Origin: Streptomyces sp. NBRC 110611
GTDB lineage: Bacteria; Actinomycetota; Actinomycetes; Streptomycetales; Streptomycetaceae
Reading direction: 5' to 3'
Length of the DNA: 64,000 bases
Assembly (NCBI RefSeq): GCF_001590865.1
Contig: NZ_BBUY01000007.1
Location: forward strand, 112,972 to 176,971
Notes under the pieces: generated by a model
What the model was told of the DNA's origin: nothing
The model's database searches: none
Seen by the model: the letters and a program-made list of their open reading frames with translations, nothing else
Shown here: positions 40,519-48,050 of the stretch, piece by piece
How the letters are laid out: each line of letters starts with the position of its first letter
How positions within the stretch are numbered: the stretch's first letter is position 1
Made by a program: the position numbers and the translations under genes

Positions 40519-41199
40519 GTGCCGATCAGTGTGGTCATCGCGGACGACCAGGAGATGGTCCGGACCGGGTTCCGGATGATCCTGGAGAGCCAGGACGACA
40601 TCGAGGTCCTCGACGACGTCGTCGACGGCGAGGCCGCTCTCGAAGCCGTCGACCGGCTGCACCCCGACGTGCTGCTGCTGGACATCCGCATGCCCGGAGT
40701 CGACGGGCTGGAGGTCACCCGCCGGCTCACCGAGCGTGCCACCGCCCGCCCCGGAAGCGGGCACCGGACCCGCGTCGTCATCGTCACCACCTTCGACCTC
40801 GACGAGTACGTCCACGCCGGGCTGCGCGGCGGCGCCTCCGGCTTCCTCCTCAAGGACGCCAGCCCGGCCATGCTCGTCGAGGCCGTCCGGGCCGCCGCCG
40901 TCGGCGACTCCCTCGTCTCCCCCGCGATCACGGTCCGCTTGCTGCGCGAGATGACGCCCGCGGCCGGCTGCGGCGGACCGGCCCGCATGCCCTCCGAGCC
41001 GCTCACCGAACGCGAACAGGACGTCGTACGGGCGCTGGCACGCGGCCGTACCAACGCCGAGATCGCCGGTGAGCTGTATGTCTCGCTGTCCACGGTCAAG
41101 TCCCACCTGGCCAATGTGCAGAGCAAGCTGGCGGCCCGTAACCGCGTCGAGATCGCCGCCTGGGCCTGGGAGAGCGGCCTGGCCTCCGGAAGAACGTGA
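40519..41199 (+). CDS. NarL/FixJ-type response regulator
   Basis: 226 residues from GTG 40519 (gaggagg 8 nt upstream). Receiver domain with the acidic pocket D9-D10 and phosphoacceptor D55 (LLLDIRMPG), T at VIVTTFD and K in FLLKDA. C-terminal LuxR-type helix-turn-helix: LTEREQDVVRALARGRTNAEIAGELYVSLSTVKSHLANVQSKL. Followed by its histidine kinase 22 nt later. The target is likely nearby; the 42714-47881 cluster is one candidate. Confidence 0.95.
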   Translation: MPISVVIADDQEMVRTGFRMILESQDDIEVLDDVVDGEAALEAVDRLHPDVLLLDIRMPGVDGLEVTRRLTERATARPGSGHRTRVVIVTTFDLDEYVHAGLRGGASGFLLKDASPAMLVEAVRAAAVGDSLVSPAITVRLLREMTPAAGCGGPARMPSEPLTEREQDVVRALARGRTNAEIAGELYVSLSTVKSHLANVQSKLAARNRVEIAAWAWESGLASGRT

Positions 41200-41221
41200 G
41201 CGGGCGGAGCGAACTGCGAGC

Positions 41222-42376
41222 ATGAGCCTGACAACCGGGTGGGCGCAGAGCCACCCGCGCGGAGCCGTTGCCGCCAAGGCATCCCTGGCGGCGGTTCTGC
41301 TGTTCCTGGTCGGCGTGGAGACCGTGGTGCTGGCCCGCCAGCCCAGCCACCCGCACGCGATCGTGGTGGCCACCGCGGTCGTCGTCTGCCTGTGCGCGGT
41401 GCCGTACGCCCGGATCCCGCTGACCGTACGGAGCCAGGCCGCGGCCGTCGTCTCGCTCACCGCCTCCACGGTGCTGATCGCCGGGCAGCATGCCCTGAAG
41501 GTGTGGGGTCTGGGGGAGGGCATCGCCCTGCTGGTGCTGCTCACCGCAGTGGTCCACCGGGCGCCCGGCCGTACCGCCGCCGTTCTCGGCCCGATGCTCG
41601 GACTGTCCTGTGTCCTCGCCCCGATGCGGGACGCCCGGCCGGGCCTGTTCGCCGTCGTCTACGGCGTGCTCACCGTGGTCGTCGCCGCCTACTCGATGAT
41701 TCTGCGCTGGCAGGACGCCCAGCGGCTGCGCGACCTCGCCGCCGTACGAGCCGCCGAGCGGCTGGAACTCGCACGTGAGCTGCACGACCTGGTCGCCCAC
41801 CACGTCACCGGCATCGTCGTCCAGGCCCGCGCGGCCCGCTTCACCACGCTCGACGGGGCCCGGGCGGGCGCCACCTTCGAACGGATCGAGGCCTCCGGCG
41901 GCGAGGCGCTCGGCGCGATGCGCCGGCTGGTGCGGGTGCTGCGCGAGAACGGCGCCCGGACCCAGCCGCTCGCCGGGCTCGCGGAGGTCCGCGCGCTGAC
42001 CGACGCCTTCGCCCGCACCGGGCCGCCGGTCGTGCTCTCCGTCGACCACGCCATGGCCGACGCCCTGCCCGCCGATCTGGCCGCCGCCGTCTACCGCATC
42101 GTGCGGGAGGCGCTCACCAATATCCGCAAGCACGCCGCGGACGCCACCGCGGTACGCGTCGGCCTGCGGGCCGTCCCCGGCGGCGTGGAGCTGCGCGTCG
42201 CCAACGACGGAGGCGCCCCGGCCCGCCTCTCCGAACAGGCCGCGGCCGGCGGAGGCTTCGGCCTGGCCGGTCTCACGGAACGGGCCGCGGCGATGGGCGG
42301 CCGGCTCCGCGCGGGCCCCGCCGCCGAGGGGGGCTGGGAACTGACCGCCGTCCTGCCTCTCGACGGCGCGGCATGA
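41222..42376 (+). CDS. Sensor histidine kinase, NarL-partner (HisKA_3) type
   Basis: 384 residues. Five or six hydrophobic segments in residues 15-162, then the dimerisation/phosphoacceptor helix with H188 (ELARELHDLVAHHVTG), an N-box AVYRIVREALTNIRKHA and a G-box GGGFGLAGLTERAAAMGGRL of the HATPase domain. No large extracellular sensor loop is seen, so it may sense a membrane-linked signal. Partner of the preceding response regulator. Confidence 0.94.
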   Translation: MSLTTGWAQSHPRGAVAAKASLAAVLLFLVGVETVVLARQPSHPHAIVVATAVVVCLCAVPYARIPLTVRSQAAAVVSLTASTVLIAGQHALKVWGLGEGIALLVLLTAVVHRAPGRTAAVLGPMLGLSCVLAPMRDARPGLFAVVYGVLTVVVAAYSMILRWQDAQRLRDLAAVRAAERLELARELHDLVAHHVTGIVVQARAARFTTLDGARAGATFERIEASGGEALGAMRRLVRVLRENGARTQPLAGLAEVRALTDAFARTGPPVVLSVDHAMADALPADLAAAVYRIVREALTNIRKHAADATAVRVGLRAVPGGVELRVANDGGAPARLSEQAAAGGGFGLAGLTERAAAMGGRLRAGPAAEGGWELTAVLPLDGAA

Positions 42377-42713
42377 CGAGCGGCCCCCGCCCCCACCGCA
42401 CGCTGTTCGCCGCGCTGCGGCGCACCCCTGGAATCCCTGGGCGGCACCAGGGCCTGAACCGGGATTCGTTCGGCATCCGCCGTCGGAAATGTGCCATGCC
42501 AAGGCCGATGGCCCGCTCGGCAACCCAAACAGTTGGGCATCGCTATTTGTTGCTGTTACCGGCGGAATCGGCCAAACCGGGACAGTTTTGCTATTGACTA
42601 TGCGCCGGACTGTATTGTGATCGGGGTCACGGTGCGGCTATGGAAAATTCGATTAAGGTGATGCCTGCTCGAGCCGAGAATTTGGCCGGGCTTCTTTTAC
42701 GGGGGTTAAGAAA
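42377..42713. other. 337-nt AT-richer gap upstream of the thioesterase-MFS cluster
   Basis: The part from 42535 to 42713 is much less GC-rich than the surroundings. A -35-like TTGACT at 42594-42599 is seen, but the nearest -10-like TATTGT (42613-42618) is too close at 13 nt, so the promoter is not certain. An ORF at 42373-42597 (74 codons, ATGA overlap with the kinase stop) has no recognisable feature. Confidence 0.5.
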
Positions 42714-43580
42714 ATGACAACAGGGTTAGACCGGCCTGCCCGTGTGCTCGCCGATGCGTTCTACGAGCGCCTGGACAAGGCGACGTACGCCAGCAGCCCG
42801 TCAACGGCGGGGCCATGGGGCCCGGACATGCAGCACGCGGGACCTCCCTCGGCACTGCTGGCGATGCAGATGCTGAACGACTTCCCCCGCGAGGGCTTCC
42901 ACCCGGCGCGGATGACGTTCGAATTGCTCGGCAAAATCCCGGTCGCCGAGCTGACACTGCAGACTTCCGTCGTGCACTCGACCAACCGGACCGATCTGCT
43001 GTCCGGCACCCTGCTGCACGACGACAAGGCCGTGGCGCTGGCCCGCATGTGGCGCTACCGGTCCACACCGCAGACCCTGGCCCGGGCCCGCAGGGCCGGG
43101 ACCGGAAGCCCGGCGCTGGCCTTCGACGATGCCGTGCCGCCGGTCGAACCGCTGGTGTTCGCCTACGACAATTCCGTCACCCCGCCCGCTCCGCTGGCCG
43201 TGACCGGCCACACGGACGGCTATGTGTCCGCCGTCGAATGGCGCTTCGCCGAAGAGCGGCCGTTCGCCACGTACGGTCCCGGAAAGGCCTGGGTCCGGTC
43301 GCGTATCCCGCTCGTCCTGGGCGAGCCCGACACCCCCTTCGGCCGCCTCATGGTCATGGCCGACAGCTGCTGGTCCGTCGGGCGCCGGGTGGAGATGCCC
43401 AAGCACCTCGCGATCAACACGGAGATCACGGTGCACTGCCATCGCCTGCCCGAGGGCGAATGGCTGCTCCTGGACTCGACCACGGTCACCTCGCCCGGTG
43501 GCGCCGCGGTGAGCCACGCAACGATGGGCGACCGCGCCGACGAATGCGCCTACGTGCTCCAGTCGATGCTCGTCGCCTGA
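42714..43580 (+). CDS. Double-hotdog acyl-CoA thioesterase-like protein
   Basis: 288 residues. Two hotdog-fold repeats: GPDMQHAGPPSALLAMQML ... ARMTFELLGKIPVAELTLQTSVV in the first, and FGRLMVMADSCWSVGRRVEMPKHLAINTEITVHCHRLPEGEWLLLDS in the second, as in TesB/thioesterase family members of actinobacteria. It would cleave an acyl-CoA or acyl-carrier ester. First gene of the four-gene cluster; the MFS gene starts 101 nt later. Confidence 0.8.
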   Translation: MTTGLDRPARVLADAFYERLDKATYASSPSTAGPWGPDMQHAGPPSALLAMQMLNDFPREGFHPARMTFELLGKIPVAELTLQTSVVHSTNRTDLLSGTLLHDDKAVALARMWRYRSTPQTLARARRAGTGSPALAFDDAVPPVEPLVFAYDNSVTPPAPLAVTGHTDGYVSAVEWRFAEERPFATYGPGKAWVRSRIPLVLGEPDTPFGRLMVMADSCWSVGRRVEMPKHLAINTEITVHCHRLPEGEWLLLDSTTVTSPGGAAVSHATMGDRADECAYVLQSMLVA

Positions 43581-43681
43581 CATCGCCTCAAGATTTCCTT
43601 CCCGACCTCAACACTTCCTTCCCGAAGAAAACGACAAAACCCACTCCGGGGCGGGGGCCCGGCGGAGAGGCGGAACACGAT

Positions 43682-44908
43682 ATGGCAACGAATAAACCGT
43701 TACGCACGTTATCTTTCTCGGTGATCCTGATCAGTGTCGTGGCCATTATGGGCCATACGGCACTGCCCACCCCGATCTATGCGATCTACAGCAGAGAATT
43801 CGGGCTCACCACGCTTCAGGTGACCGAGGTATACGCAATCTATGCCCTCGGGGTGATTGCCGCACTGGTGCTGTTCAATTCCCTGTCCAACACCATCGGC
43901 AGACGCCCGCTGCTGATGATCGGGCTGGTCTGCAGCATCGCCTCGAACATCGTCTTCCTCAACGCCACATCGATCGCCGGACTCTTCGCCGCCCGGTCAC
44001 TGACCGGGCTCGCCGCGGGCCTGTTCATGGGAACCGCCACCGTGGCCGCCGTGGAAGTGGCTCCCGCAAGCATCGCCAAGAACTCCGCCGTATGGGCCAC
44101 CGCGGCCAATATCCTCGGCCTGGGCGTCGGTCCGGTGGCCGGCGGACTCGGCGCCCAGTTCTTCGACGCACCGCAGAAAACCCTCTTCGTTCTGCACCTC
44201 GTCCTGATCTGCGTCATCTCCGTTCTCATGCTGGTCATCCGGGAACCGCTGGCCAAGGCCGACCGCGTACCGTTCGTCTGGTCGACGCCCAAGCCGCCTT
44301 CCGCGCACCGGCGCACGTACACCGGACTCACCCTCATCGGCGTGTCCGGCATGGCGACGCTGGGCATGCTGGCGGGCTTGACACCGCACTTCCTCACCAC
44401 GTTCTATCCCCAGGCGAGCGGACTCACCGCCGGGCTCGTCGTCGGCGGCGCCTTCGGCGGATCCGCGCTCGCACAGCTGGCCTTCCGGCGGCTGACCATC
44501 GCCCGCGGCCTGGGGTCCGGGGTCTGCGTGATGAGCCTCGGCCTGCTGGTCCTGATCGGCGCAGTCGCGTTCGGCAGCGGAGTCCTCTACACCTCCGCCG
44601 CCCTGCTCGCCGGCCTCGGGCAGGGCCTGACCATCGCCAGGTCCGTCCAGGAGATCTCCCTCCGCACCGCGCTCTCGGAGCGCGTGAGCGCGGTGAACCT
44701 GTACTACGTGGCGCTGTACACCGGCGCCGCGATCCCCGTCATCGCCCTGGCCTTCATCGAGAGGTCCTTCGGTCTCACCGCGGCAGGCGTCGCGTTCTGC
44801 CTGTTCGCGCTGGTCTTCGCCGCGACCGGGACCCTTCAGCTGAGCCGGTCCGGAATGTGGCGCAAGGAGCCGGCGGTGGACAGCCGCCCGGAAACCGTCC
44901 GCGCCTGA
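43682..44908 (+). CDS. MFS transporter
   Basis: 408 residues with 12 predicted helices. Helix 1 has GHTALPTPIYAIYSREFGLT, the loop 2-3 motif is NTIGRRPLLMIGL, and helix 5 has the drug/H+ antiporter-type signature GVGPVAGGLGAQF. No large insertions. Probably exports the product of the neighbouring enzymes or serves as a resistance pump. It lies between the thioesterase and acyl-CoA dehydrogenase genes with short gaps. Confidence 0.93.
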   Translation: MATNKPLRTLSFSVILISVVAIMGHTALPTPIYAIYSREFGLTTLQVTEVYAIYALGVIAALVLFNSLSNTIGRRPLLMIGLVCSIASNIVFLNATSIAGLFAARSLTGLAAGLFMGTATVAAVEVAPASIAKNSAVWATAANILGLGVGPVAGGLGAQFFDAPQKTLFVLHLVLICVISVLMLVIREPLAKADRVPFVWSTPKPPSAHRRTYTGLTLIGVSGMATLGMLAGLTPHFLTTFYPQASGLTAGLVVGGAFGGSALAQLAFRRLTIARGLGSGVCVMSLGLLVLIGAVAFGSGVLYTSAALLAGLGQGLTIARSVQEISLRTALSERVSAVNLYYVALYTGAAIPVIALAFIERSFGLTAAGVAFCLFALVFAATGTLQLSRSGMWRKEPAVDSRPETVRA

Positions 44909-44985
44909 CCTCCACCGGGCCGGGGCCTCGGCCCACCACGCCCTTCCACCCATGCGGTGGAGAGAACACGTAAGGAAATAAAGAG

Positions 44986-46686
44986 ATGGCGCAATCCGCG
45001 CACACCGGCCACCTCCTGGGTGGCCCCGGCATCCTGGTGCAGGACGACCGCCGGATGGTGTCGGAGGTCTCCGACTGGTTCCGGCACGTCGGACGGGACA
45101 CCCTGCTGCGGCAGGAGATCGACCGCGAGTACCCCACCGAGTACGTGTACTTCCTGAAGTCCTCCGGACTGCTCGAGCGGTCCCTGGTGCCGTCCTGGCT
45201 CGGCGACCACCAGGACGGCTGGACGCCGTACCGCGTCGCGGGCCTCAGCGAACACCTGGCGTTCCACAGCTTCACGCACTGGCTGATGTGGCACGTGAGT
45301 TCGCTGTCCGCCGTCCCGGTGTGGGGCTCGCAGAACACCACCGTCCAGAACACCTACCGCGAGCAGTTCCGGGCGGGCATGCTCGGCGCCTTCGGCATGT
45401 CCGAACGCGGGGCCGGCGCGGACTGGCGCAACACCGCGACATCGGTGAAGCGCCTCGCCGACGCGTACGTCGCCAACGGAGGCAAGGACTACACCGGCAA
45501 CGGCAACGTCTCCAGCCTCATCACCACCTTCGCCCGCAACGCCGACGGCGGAGACCGGGACTACGTCCTCTTCCGGGCGGACTCGCACCGAGCCGGCTTC
45601 CGGCTCGTGCGCAACGCGACCCCCGAGCAGATGTACACCAGCGAGTTCCGGCTGACGGACTACCCGTTCGGTGACGACGACATCATCTCCACCGGCGGCC
45701 AGGCGTTCGCCGACGCGGTCAACACCATCAACATCGGCAAGTTCAACCTCGCGACGGCGGCGACCGGCCTCGCCTCCCGCGCCCTGGTGGAGACCTTCCA
45801 CCACACCTCGCACCGTTCCATCTTCGGGAGCACCACCGCCGCGTTCGGCCAGAACCGCGACGCCCTGTGCCGCGCGACGCTGCGACTGATCGGCATGAAG
45901 GCGTTCACCTCCCGCTGCGTCGACCACATGCACGCGGCCGGCGAGGACGACAACCGCTACGTCGTCCTGAACTCCATCGCCAAGGCCAAGGTCACACACG
46001 ACGTCACCGACGTCATCCACTCGCTGTGCGACGTCATCTCCGCGAAGGCCTTCGAAACGGACTCGGCCTTCCGGCCGGTCATGAAGTACGCCGAGTACCT
46101 GCCCCGTCTGGAGGGCACGAAGTACGTCAACCTCATGCAGGCCGTGCGCGCGGCCCCGGCGTTCTTCGACTTCGCACGCAACACCGAGCCGGTGCCGGAC
46201 GCCGCCGACGACGCCCTGGAGGCGCCGCGCTACCTGCTCTCCCAGCGGAAGCTGGGCGGCCTCGAGAAGCTCGCCTTCAGCGACCACATCCCGTCGAAGG
46301 AGGCCCTGGGCCACCTCCCCGCCGTCGCGCTGTTCTTCGACGTCGTCGAGCGCCTGGGCGCCACGCTCTTCACCGGCCCGCTGGACCAGCGCGACCAGCG
46401 GAAGGTCCAGGCGTTCGGGGAGATCTTCGCGACCGCCGTGTACGGCACCGTGATCGCCGAATACGCGCGGACACACCCGGATGACGAGGTCTGGGCCTCG
46501 GTGTTCAGCCTGATCCTCCAGGACCTGGCGCTGACCCTCGTGACCTCGCGGCAGGACTTCGCCGAGCACCGGGAGCTCGCCGAGTCCGTCCTGACGGCCA
46601 TCCAGTCCGTCCACACCGAATGGCCGGCCGGCCGGATCCTCGACCACCTCGAGGCGGCCGCCACCCGCGCGAGCGGGCTGCTGTAA
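44986..46686 (+). CDS. Divergent acyl-CoA dehydrogenase/oxidase-family flavoprotein
   Basis: 566 residues, longer than the usual 380-400. Shows the family's middle-domain signature GMSERGAGADWRNTATSVKRL and the C-terminal catalytic glutamate E376 in YLPRLEGTKYVNL. Asp/Asn-rich beta-barrel part is around 150-230. It keeps the base but has a long extra C-terminal helical domain (about residues 400-560), as in acyl-CoA oxidases and AidB-like proteins. Likely introduces a double bond in a CoA- or carrier-bound acyl chain. Shine-Dalgarno aaggaaat is 9 nt upstream; the monooxygenase gene follows by 22 nt. Confidence 0.85.
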   Translation: MAQSAHTGHLLGGPGILVQDDRRMVSEVSDWFRHVGRDTLLRQEIDREYPTEYVYFLKSSGLLERSLVPSWLGDHQDGWTPYRVAGLSEHLAFHSFTHWLMWHVSSLSAVPVWGSQNTTVQNTYREQFRAGMLGAFGMSERGAGADWRNTATSVKRLADAYVANGGKDYTGNGNVSSLITTFARNADGGDRDYVLFRADSHRAGFRLVRNATPEQMYTSEFRLTDYPFGDDDIISTGGQAFADAVNTINIGKFNLATAATGLASRALVETFHHTSHRSIFGSTTAAFGQNRDALCRATLRLIGMKAFTSRCVDHMHAAGEDDNRYVVLNSIAKAKVTHDVTDVIHSLCDVISAKAFETDSAFRPVMKYAEYLPRLEGTKYVNLMQAVRAAPAFFDFARNTEPVPDAADDALEAPRYLLSQRKLGGLEKLAFSDHIPSKEALGHLPAVALFFDVVERLGATLFTGPLDQRDQRKVQAFGEIFATAVYGTVIAEYARTHPDDEVWASVFSLILQDLALTLVTSRQDFAEHRELAESVLTAIQSVHTEWPAGRILDHLEAAATRASGLL

Positions 46687-46708
46687 CGAGACGAGCGGGG
46701 GACCGGTC

Positions 46709-47881
46709 ATGCTGAACATCGCCATCATCGGCGCGGGGATCGGCGGCCTCACCGCTGCCATCGCCCTGCGCGAAAAAGGACACCGTGTCAACGTCTACGA
46801 GCAGACCTCCGAGCTGAGGGCGATCGGGGCGGGCTTCGGCGTCCTGCCCAACGCCATGCACCTGCTGGCCACCGTCGGCCTGGACGAGGGCGTGCAGAGG
46901 ATCGGCTACTCCGCCGGCACCTCGATCGTCCGCGACTGGGCCGGCAACCGGCTGCCGGTCGAGAACTGGCCGCAGAAGCCCAGCCCGCTCGGCAGCACCT
47001 ACGCCGTCCACCGGGGAGAATTCCAGCAGCTGCTGGTCTCCAAACTCCCGGCCGAGGCGCTGCACCTCGGCAAGAAGGCCGTCAAGGTCCACCAGCTGGA
47101 CGACTCCGCGCGCGTCGACTTCGGCGACGGCACATCGATCACGGCCGACCTGGTCATCGGCGCGGACGGCATCCGCACCGCGGTCCAGGAGGCGGTGGGC
47201 GTCGAGGTGCGCCCGACCGGCGAGGGCATCATGGCCTACCGGGCCCTCGTCCCGATCGAGAAGCTGAGCTGGGCGCTGGAGGACCAGAGGCTCGCCATCT
47301 GGTTCGGCCCCCAGCGCACCTTCCTGTGCTACCTCGTCTCCTCCGGCAAGGTCATGAACGTCGTCGGCTATGTGCCGAGCGACCGCGACGCGGCCGAGTC
47401 GTGGTCCGCGCCCGGCGCCCTCGACGAGCTGCGCAACCAGTTCGAAGGCTGGGAGCCGCGGGTGCTCGAGACCATCGACGCCGCCGAGTCCACCTTCAAG
47501 TGGGGCATCTTCGACCGCCCCTCGCTGCCGCGCTGGTCGACCCGGTCGATCACCCTGCTGGGAGACGCCGCGCACGCGATGGTCCCGCACCTGGGCCAGG
47601 GGGCGAACCAGGCCATGGAGGACGCCTTCGCCCTCGCCACGATCCTCGACGGCGCGGACCCGGGCTCGCTGCCCGAACTGCTGAAGGTCTACGAAGGCGT
47701 ACGGATCGACCGCACCTCGCTGGTACAGAGGGTGTCGCGGGAGGCCGGCCGCCTCTACCGGGACTTCGGCAACGACGATATGACCAAGAAGGCGGAGGCG
47801 ATCTCGGACCTCATCACGAGGAACCACATCGCCGGCTACGACGCCATAGCGGAGGCCGCGGCGGCGCTGGCGCGACGCTAG
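46709..47881 (+). CDS. Group A FAD-dependent monooxygenase
   Basis: 390 residues, salicylate/3-hydroxybenzoate hydroxylase type. GAGIGGLTAAIALREKGH (FAD ADP site) at the N-terminus, the mid DG motif VIGADGIRTAV, and the GD motif LLGDAAHAMVPHLGQGANQAMEDAF. It has no membrane segment. Expected to hydroxylate an aromatic or enol substrate with NAD(P)H and oxygen. Last gene of the four-gene cluster before a terminator. Confidence 0.93.
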   Translation: MLNIAIIGAGIGGLTAAIALREKGHRVNVYEQTSELRAIGAGFGVLPNAMHLLATVGLDEGVQRIGYSAGTSIVRDWAGNRLPVENWPQKPSPLGSTYAVHRGEFQQLLVSKLPAEALHLGKKAVKVHQLDDSARVDFGDGTSITADLVIGADGIRTAVQEAVGVEVRPTGEGIMAYRALVPIEKLSWALEDQRLAIWFGPQRTFLCYLVSSGKVMNVVGYVPSDRDAAESWSAPGALDELRNQFEGWEPRVLETIDAAESTFKWGIFDRPSLPRWSTRSITLLGDAAHAMVPHLGQGANQAMEDAFALATILDGADPGSLPELLKVYEGVRIDRTSLVQRVSREAGRLYRDFGNDDMTKKAEAISDLITRNHIAGYDAIAEAAAALARR

Positions 47882-47950
47882 CACCGACGATCCGGTCGTA
47901 CCGACGATCCCGGGAGCACCGACAATCCCGGGAGCACCGACAATCCCGGG

Positions 47951-47986
47951 CAGTCGGCCCCGTCGCCCGAGCGACGGGGCCGGCTG
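47951..47986 (+). terminator. Terminator after the FAD monooxygenase
   Basis: A 16-bp stem (one G-T pair) with the core ggccccgtcgc/gcgacggggcc and loop ccga. It follows three 18-bp repeats (gggagcaccgacaatccc, 47882-47950). Confidence 0.75.
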
Positions 47987-48050
47987 CCGGCCTTGCCCGG
48001 CGCGGCAAACCCCCCTGCACACCCCACCGGCCGTACGGCAGCATGACCCC

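Noticed and set aside
42373..42597. 74-codon ORF overlapping the kinase stop
   Set aside because: Arg/Pro/Leu-rich with no motif, and codon use does not fit the frame pattern of neighbouring genes; left as not supported.
42714..47881. Polyketide or nonribosomal peptide synthetase cluster
   Set aside because: No ketosynthase, adenylation or carrier domains are present anywhere in the window; only tailoring-type enzymes are seen.
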